Positions 7,885-10,950 of a DNA stretch of 10,950 bases are shown here, piece after piece. Position numbers and translations under genes: made by a program. The notes beneath the pieces are model-generated. The model was not told the DNA's origin, did no database searches, and saw nothing but the letters and a program-made list of their open reading frames with translations. The stretch's first letter is position 1; the number at the start of each line of letters is the position of its first letter. The DNA comes from an uncultured Pseudomonadota bacterium (GTDB taxonomy: Bacteria; Myxococcota_A; Polyangia; HGW-17), in the NCBI GenBank assembly GCA_938004375.1, contig CALKWH010000138.1:1-10950 (forward strand), in the 5' to 3' direction.

Positions 7885-7899
7885 CCGGGCAACCCGGTC
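7883..7899 (+). other. Perfect 7-bp stem hairpin overlapping the lipoprotein stop codon
   Basis: GACCGGG, loop CAA, CCCGGTC. The first arm begins inside the TGA stop and the hairpin ends 19 nt before the next ATG. There is no T-run after it, so it is not a standard intrinsic terminator. It could lower read-through into the DUF4350 gene or protect the 3' end of the upstream message; chance is possible at this GC content. Confidence 0.45.
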
Positions 7900-7918
7900 C
7901 GGGGCTGCGCGCCACTTT

Positions 7919-9106
7919 ATGACCGCGCTGTTTTTGTCGCTGCTCTGCCTCACCCAGGAGACCGGAGACTACCATCCCCGCAACACCGACTGGAACGGCC
8001 TCTCCGCCCTGTGGGAGCTCGCAGGCGAGCACCGCCTCCCCCTGGAGCGGGTGCAGGAGCTCGACTGGTCCCGCGTGGACCCGGCCGTTCACACCCTCCT
8101 GTTCTGGTCCCCCTCGATCTGGGTGCCGCCGGGCAAACTATGGGCCTTTTTGCATCAGGGTGGGCGCGTGATCCTCGCCGAGGACTTCCGCAACGGCGCC
8201 AACCTCTTCGTGGACATGGGACTGATGCTGCTGCCCGAGAAGGCCCGCTTCCCCAAGGCGGTCCCAATGGTGGACGGGCATCTGCTGACCTCCGGCCTCG
8301 GGCAACTGGTCTCCAACCATCCCGCCTCCTTCGTGCCGGTGCAGACCCCGCTGTGGGCGTTCCCCGACTCGGCGCGCGCCCTCGTGCTCGAGGTGACGGT
8401 GGGGGAGGGGCGTCTGCTGCTGGTGTCGGACCCGAGCCTGGTGATCAATGACATGCTGGGCCGCGGGGACAACCGCGTGTTCGCGCTGCGGATGCTCCAG
8501 TGGGCGTCGGAGCGTGGTCGGAAGATCTGGCTCCTGACGGACTTCACCGAGCGAGGCTGGCCGTCCTGGGTCGAGGACGACACCGTCGGACGGCAGAAGA
8601 GCGTGCGTGATCAGGTGAGGGAGGTCGTCGACTCGGTGCGGGATCTGCTGGTCCGCCACGAGACCGGCGCGCGGGTGTTGGCCGTCCTGCTGCTCGGGCC
8701 GTTCGTCTACCTCGTGCTCTGGTTCTCCAGCCAGGGGACGCCCCAGTTGTCCCGTAAGCCGCCCACGCTCTCCACGAGCACGGAGATGGCGCGGCTCTGG
8801 CTGCGGATGCTGGCCCTCGTTGAGCTGGTGTCGCGGCGCATGGGGGTCCCCGGTCCTCTCTATACGCTCCCCGGGCGACAGGTCCGGGCGTTGGGTCAGG
8901 AGCACCTGCCCGACGTGGACGCCCTGCGGGACCGTTTCGTGCGCATGGTCGCCGGCCTCGAGCGTTCGGGCGTGCGGCAGGGGACGCCCCGTTCCGTGGA
9001 CCACACCCAACTGCTGGAGTGGATCGACGTGGCCGAGGAGGTCCTGCGTCGGCTCGACGAGCGCGACGAGCGTGCCCCCTCGGGCGCGTTCGAGCCCCGG
9101 GAATGA
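7919..9106 (+). CDS. DUF4350 domain membrane protein
   Basis: The product is 395 residues. The N-terminus is a short hydrophobic stretch (MTALFLSLLCL) lacking the usual basic residues, so export is likely but the signal is atypical. No other ATG/GTG/TTG in this frame was found just upstream, and no clear Shine-Dalgarno sequence precedes the ATG. Residues ~20-205 match the DUF4350 fold: GGRVILAEDFRNGANLF around residue 88, then SDPSLVINDMLGRGDNRVF at 170-188, which is the family's most conserved patch. A membrane helix lies at about 253-272, followed by a charged cytoplasmic tail of about 120 residues. In many bacteria DUF4350 genes sit beside MoxR AAA ATPase, DUF58 and transglutaminase genes. 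None is present here, although the stop overlaps an ATG (see 9103). It starts 34 nt after the lipoprotein gene, so cotranscription is plausible. Function unknown. Confidence 0.8.
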   Translation: MTALFLSLLCLTQETGDYHPRNTDWNGLSALWELAGEHRLPLERVQELDWSRVDPAVHTLLFWSPSIWVPPGKLWAFLHQGGRVILAEDFRNGANLFVDMGLMLLPEKARFPKAVPMVDGHLLTSGLGQLVSNHPASFVPVQTPLWAFPDSARALVLEVTVGEGRLLLVSDPSLVINDMLGRGDNRVFALRMLQWASERGRKIWLLTDFTERGWPSWVEDDTVGRQKSVRDQVREVVDSVRDLLVRHETGARVLAVLLLGPFVYLVLWFSSQGTPQLSRKPPTLSTSTEMARLWLRMLALVELVSRRMGVPGPLYTLPGRQVRALGQEHLPDVDALRDRFVRMVAGLERSGVRQGTPRSVDHTQLLEWIDVAEEVLRRLDERDERAPSGAFEPRE

Positions 9107-9117
9107 AGGAGCAAATG
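9103..9117 (+). promoter_or_regulatory. Possible orphaned coupled translation start (ATGA overlap)
   Basis: An ATG at 9103-9105 overlaps the DUF4350 stop TGA at 9104-9106. GAAGGAG-like bases (9106-9111) then precede a second in-frame ATG at 9115. This is the layout of a translationally coupled next gene. The frame stays open only to 9336 and its predicted product (MKEQMVIRGDGPP..., 77 residues) looks like antisense of the minus-strand gene. It may be a relic of a lost downstream gene or coincidence. Confidence 0.3.
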
Positions 9118-9121
9118 GTAA

Positions 9122-10915
9122 TCAGGGGTGACGGGCCACCGTGTCGGCGAAGTGCAGGGAGACGGTCAGCCGGTTCCCCTGGCTCTCGAGTTGGACGCGG
9201 CCTGGCAGGGACTGGGTGTAAACGATCAGGCGGGACTTGCCGGACATCGGCACCACCTTCAGGCGCCGGATCCGCTTCCCGTCTCCACCGAGGAAGCCGC
9301 TCTTCTGCAGGATGCGGGTGCCCTCCAGGTCGATGACGACGCCCGTGGGATCGGCTAGGGCGTAGTGGTTCCTGGAAGCGGGTGGGCCCTCCAGTTCGAG
9401 AACCAGGCGGCTCACGCTCCCCCGGCTCGCGAACTGCACCGGGACGGCGCGGGGCTCGGCCGGCTCTTTCGAATGCGCGGAGCCCGGGGAGGGGGGCGGC
9501 GCGGTGGACGGCGCCGGAACGGCGGCGAGGGGTGGCTCGGGGGTCGGTGTCGGGCCGGTTGAGGCAGTGATCGGGGCCGGGTCGACAGGCGCCGCCGGCG
9601 CTTCACTGAGCCTGGAACCCGAAGAGGACGAAGGCTGCGACGGGACGGGGTGACCCTGATGCTTCGGCGTATAGGCCCAGGTCTGCTTGATTTCCCCGGT
9701 GAACTCCCGCAGGCCCCTGGAGGGTTGTACACCTCGTTCACGCGCGGCCTCGGGGCGTCCGGAAACCAGCAGGCCCGTCAGCCCCAGCCCTCCGAGGACG
9801 ATCCCGAAGACGATCGCCGTGGCGCGGGCGTTCAGGGGCCAGCCGCCCGAGGAGACGCCCAGGGCCACCGGGTAGGTGTCGGTGGCAAGCGGGGGACTGG
9901 GGAGCCGGGGGGCCCAGCCGGCGGGAGGCGCCGGGGCCGGCTCGGGAGGCGCCGGGGGCGGCCCGGAAAGCGCCAATGCCGGCTCGGAGAGCGCCGATGT
10001 CGGCTCGCAGAGCGCTGGGGCCGGCACGAGCGGCGTGGAGGCCTGCCGCGTCGGCGTCGGTTCGGGGTGCCGGGGAGGCTCGGGGGTCCGGCGAAGGAGC
10101 AGGAACGGCGCCTCTTCATCTCCGGGCTCCGGGATCGGGAGCGTGGGCGCCAGCGTGAAGGCCGCCGGTACGGACTGCAGGATCTCGTAGTCCCACTCTT
10201 CGTCCTCCTCGCCGACGGGAAGTTCGCCGGTGGCGCGGCGGCAGGCGGCCTCCTGACCCCAGGTGTGCATCTGGAGCTCGACACCCAGCTCGAGCTCGGG
10301 GCCCTCGCGTCCCTGTGGTACGAACTGGATCCAGGAGATCCGTCCCTGCTCGGCGATCCTGCCCTCGTCATCGGAGGTCCGAACCTCCTGGCCCGGTTCG
10401 AAGGGAAGGGCCATGGTCACCACCAGGCTTCGGCCGTTCCAGGACTCCAACCGGGTCGACGTGGTCGCCCCGTCCACGAGGAGCTGGACCCGCGGCACCG
10501 ACAGGAGCATGGCGTCCTCGGAGAGCCGCTGGTGCTGCTGGTAGTACTGGATCTGGGCGTTATGAGCGTCGATGACCCTGCGGATGCGGTCCTGCACCGC
10601 GTGGGGCAGGCGGAGAAAGCGCAGCCCCATCCCTGGAGGCGGCACCATGTCCGCAGGTCCCGGCCGCACCCAGGCGACCTCGGCGAGCACCTGCAGGGGT
10701 TCGGGCTGGTCCCCGAGGTGAAAACGGCAGTGCAGGCGCGCGCCGATGGACAGGGGGAAGGCCGTCTGCACGAAGAACCCGCCTTCGCTGAGGTCGAGCA
10801 TGGAGAGGATGCGGGAAGGATGGCCGGCGCCCGTGTCGCAGGTCACGGCCGTGACCACGGGTACGCGGCGGGTCGTCAGTTCGGATTGCGCAGTGGGCAT
10901 GGGACCCCCGTTCAT
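9122..10915 (-). CDS. PilZ - transmembrane - AMIN domain protein
   Basis: The product is 597 residues. The ATG at 10915 or the in-frame ATG at 10900 (MPTAQSE) could start it; neither has an ideal Shine-Dalgarno, and an in-frame TGA at 10945-10943 bounds the frame. Residues 15-115 form a PilZ domain with D41-L-S-E-G-G46 matching the D/N-x-S-x-x-G motif and 'PPPGMGLRFLRLP' as in myxobacterial PilZ proteins. The canonical RxxxR is not clear (TTRRVPV at 14-20), so cyclic-di-GMP binding is uncertain. Residues 137-216 look like a second, degenerate PilZ barrel. A Pro/Ala linker (~255-345) leads to one membrane helix at 364-386, a second Pro-rich linker, and a C-terminal AMIN domain (~491-590: VSRLVLELEGPP, GVVIDLEG, RIRRLKV, SRLIVYTQ, LTVSLHF). 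AMIN domains occur in PilQ secretins and AmiC amidases. With the N-terminus inside, AMIN faces the periplasm. A signal relay to peptidoglycan or a secretin is inferred. Confidence 0.85.
   Translation of the reverse strand: MNGGPMPTAQSELTTRRVPVVTAVTCDTGAGHPSRILSMLDLSEGGFFVQTAFPLSIGARLHCRFHLGDQPEPLQVLAEVAWVRPGPADMVPPPGMGLRFLRLPHAVQDRIRRVIDAHNAQIQYYQQHQRLSEDAMLLSVPRVQLLVDGATTSTRLESWNGRSLVVTMALPFEPGQEVRTSDDEGRIAEQGRISWIQFVPQGREGPELELGVELQMHTWGQEAACRRATGELPVGEEDEEWDYEILQSVPAAFTLAPTLPIPEPGDEEAPFLLLRRTPEPPRHPEPTPTRQASTPLVPAPALCEPTSALSEPALALSGPPPAPPEPAPAPPAGWAPRLPSPPLATDTYPVALGVSSGGWPLNARATAIVFGIVLGGLGLTGLLVSGRPEAARERGVQPSRGLREFTGEIKQTWAYTPKHQGHPVPSQPSSSSGSRLSEAPAAPVDPAPITASTGPTPTPEPPLAAVPAPSTAPPPSPGSAHSKEPAEPRAVPVQFASRGSVSRLVLELEGPPASRNHYALADPTGVVIDLEGTRILQKSGFLGGDGKRIRRLKVVPMSGKSRLIVYTQSLPGRVQLESQGNRLTVSLHFADTVARHP
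9923..10027 (-). repeat. Five tandem 21-bp units coding a Pro/Ala heptad linker
   Basis: Five in-frame 21-bp units encode residues 297-331 of the PilZ-AMIN protein: VPAPALC, EPTSALS, EPALALS, GPPPAPP, EPAPAPP. On the plus strand units start GGAGGCGCC, GGAGGCGCC, GAAAGCGCC, GAGAGCGCC and CAGAGCGCT. The exact multiple of seven codons means unit gain or loss would change linker length without a frameshift. Confidence 0.75.
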
Positions 10916-10944
10916 CCCAATGGGCCTATCACGGATTTTCGGTC

Positions 10945-10950
10945 AGATCG
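10945..10950. other. Possible 6-nt adapter remnant at the right contig end
   Basis: The window ends in AGATCG, the reverse complement of the CGATCT that ends the left adapter and the first six bases of the standard adapter read-through. Six bases could match by chance, but the symmetry with the left end makes a remnant likely enough to flag. Confidence 0.4.

Noticed and set aside
2215..7953. A 1912-codon open frame on the minus strand covering the whole lipoprotein gene
   Set aside because: It shares codon register with the sense gene. Antisense stops would need sense codons TTA, CTA or TCA, which are almost absent at this GC content. The product is low-complexity Ala/Val/Gly/Arg that mirrors the repeats, while the sense frame has a signal peptide, patterned cysteines and known domains.
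9107..9121. Bidirectional terminator between the convergent genes
   Set aside because: The 15-bp gap has no stem-loop or T/A tract that I can find.

Overview
The window reads as a high-GC chromosomal fragment from the Myxococcota or a neighbouring deltaproteobacterial lineage. The evidence is the gene content: an nSTAND1-type signalling NTPase, a TPR-PEGA envelope protein, a giant lipoprotein made of the 'CGDG...CDDGN...DGC...C' cysteine-rich repeats typical of myxobacteria, a DUF4350 membrane protein and a myxobacterial-style PilZ protein. Bases 1-46 are not biological. They are an untrimmed Illumina TruSeq universal adapter, so the window is probably one complete short-read contig (isolate draft or metagenome). 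Its last six bases may be the other adapter edge.

Layout. At 49-1395 (+) lies the 3' part of a membrane-anchored nSTAND1 NTPase that ends in a coiled coil. A 65-bp AT-rich gap with a possible promoter follows. At 1461-2498 (+) is a secreted, membrane-anchored TPR-PEGA protein. Twenty-eight bases later, at 2527-7884 (+), is a 1785-residue lipoprotein with about 30 cysteine-rich units, then a PPC-like beta domain and a C-terminal lamin-tail-like domain. A small hairpin overlaps its stop. At 7919-9106 (+) is a DUF4350 membrane protein. At 9122-10915 (-), convergent with a 15-bp gap, is a one-pass membrane protein with a cytoplasmic PilZ region and a periplasmic AMIN domain.

How the genes may work together (inference). 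The three plus-strand genes from 1461 to 9106 are close enough to be one transcription unit, and all encode envelope proteins. The lipoprotein looks like a long, acidic, disulphide-stabilised stalk carrying a distal adhesion-type domain. The TPR-PEGA protein is a plausible periplasmic scaffold for it. The minus-strand protein could carry a cytoplasmic PilZ signal, possibly cyclic-di-GMP, to a peptidoglycan- or secretin-associated AMIN domain. No RNA genes, mobile elements or CRISPR arrays were seen. The most notable items are the PilZ-TM-AMIN architecture, the higher-order and partly homogenised repeat structure of the lipoprotein gene, and the sequencing adapter.
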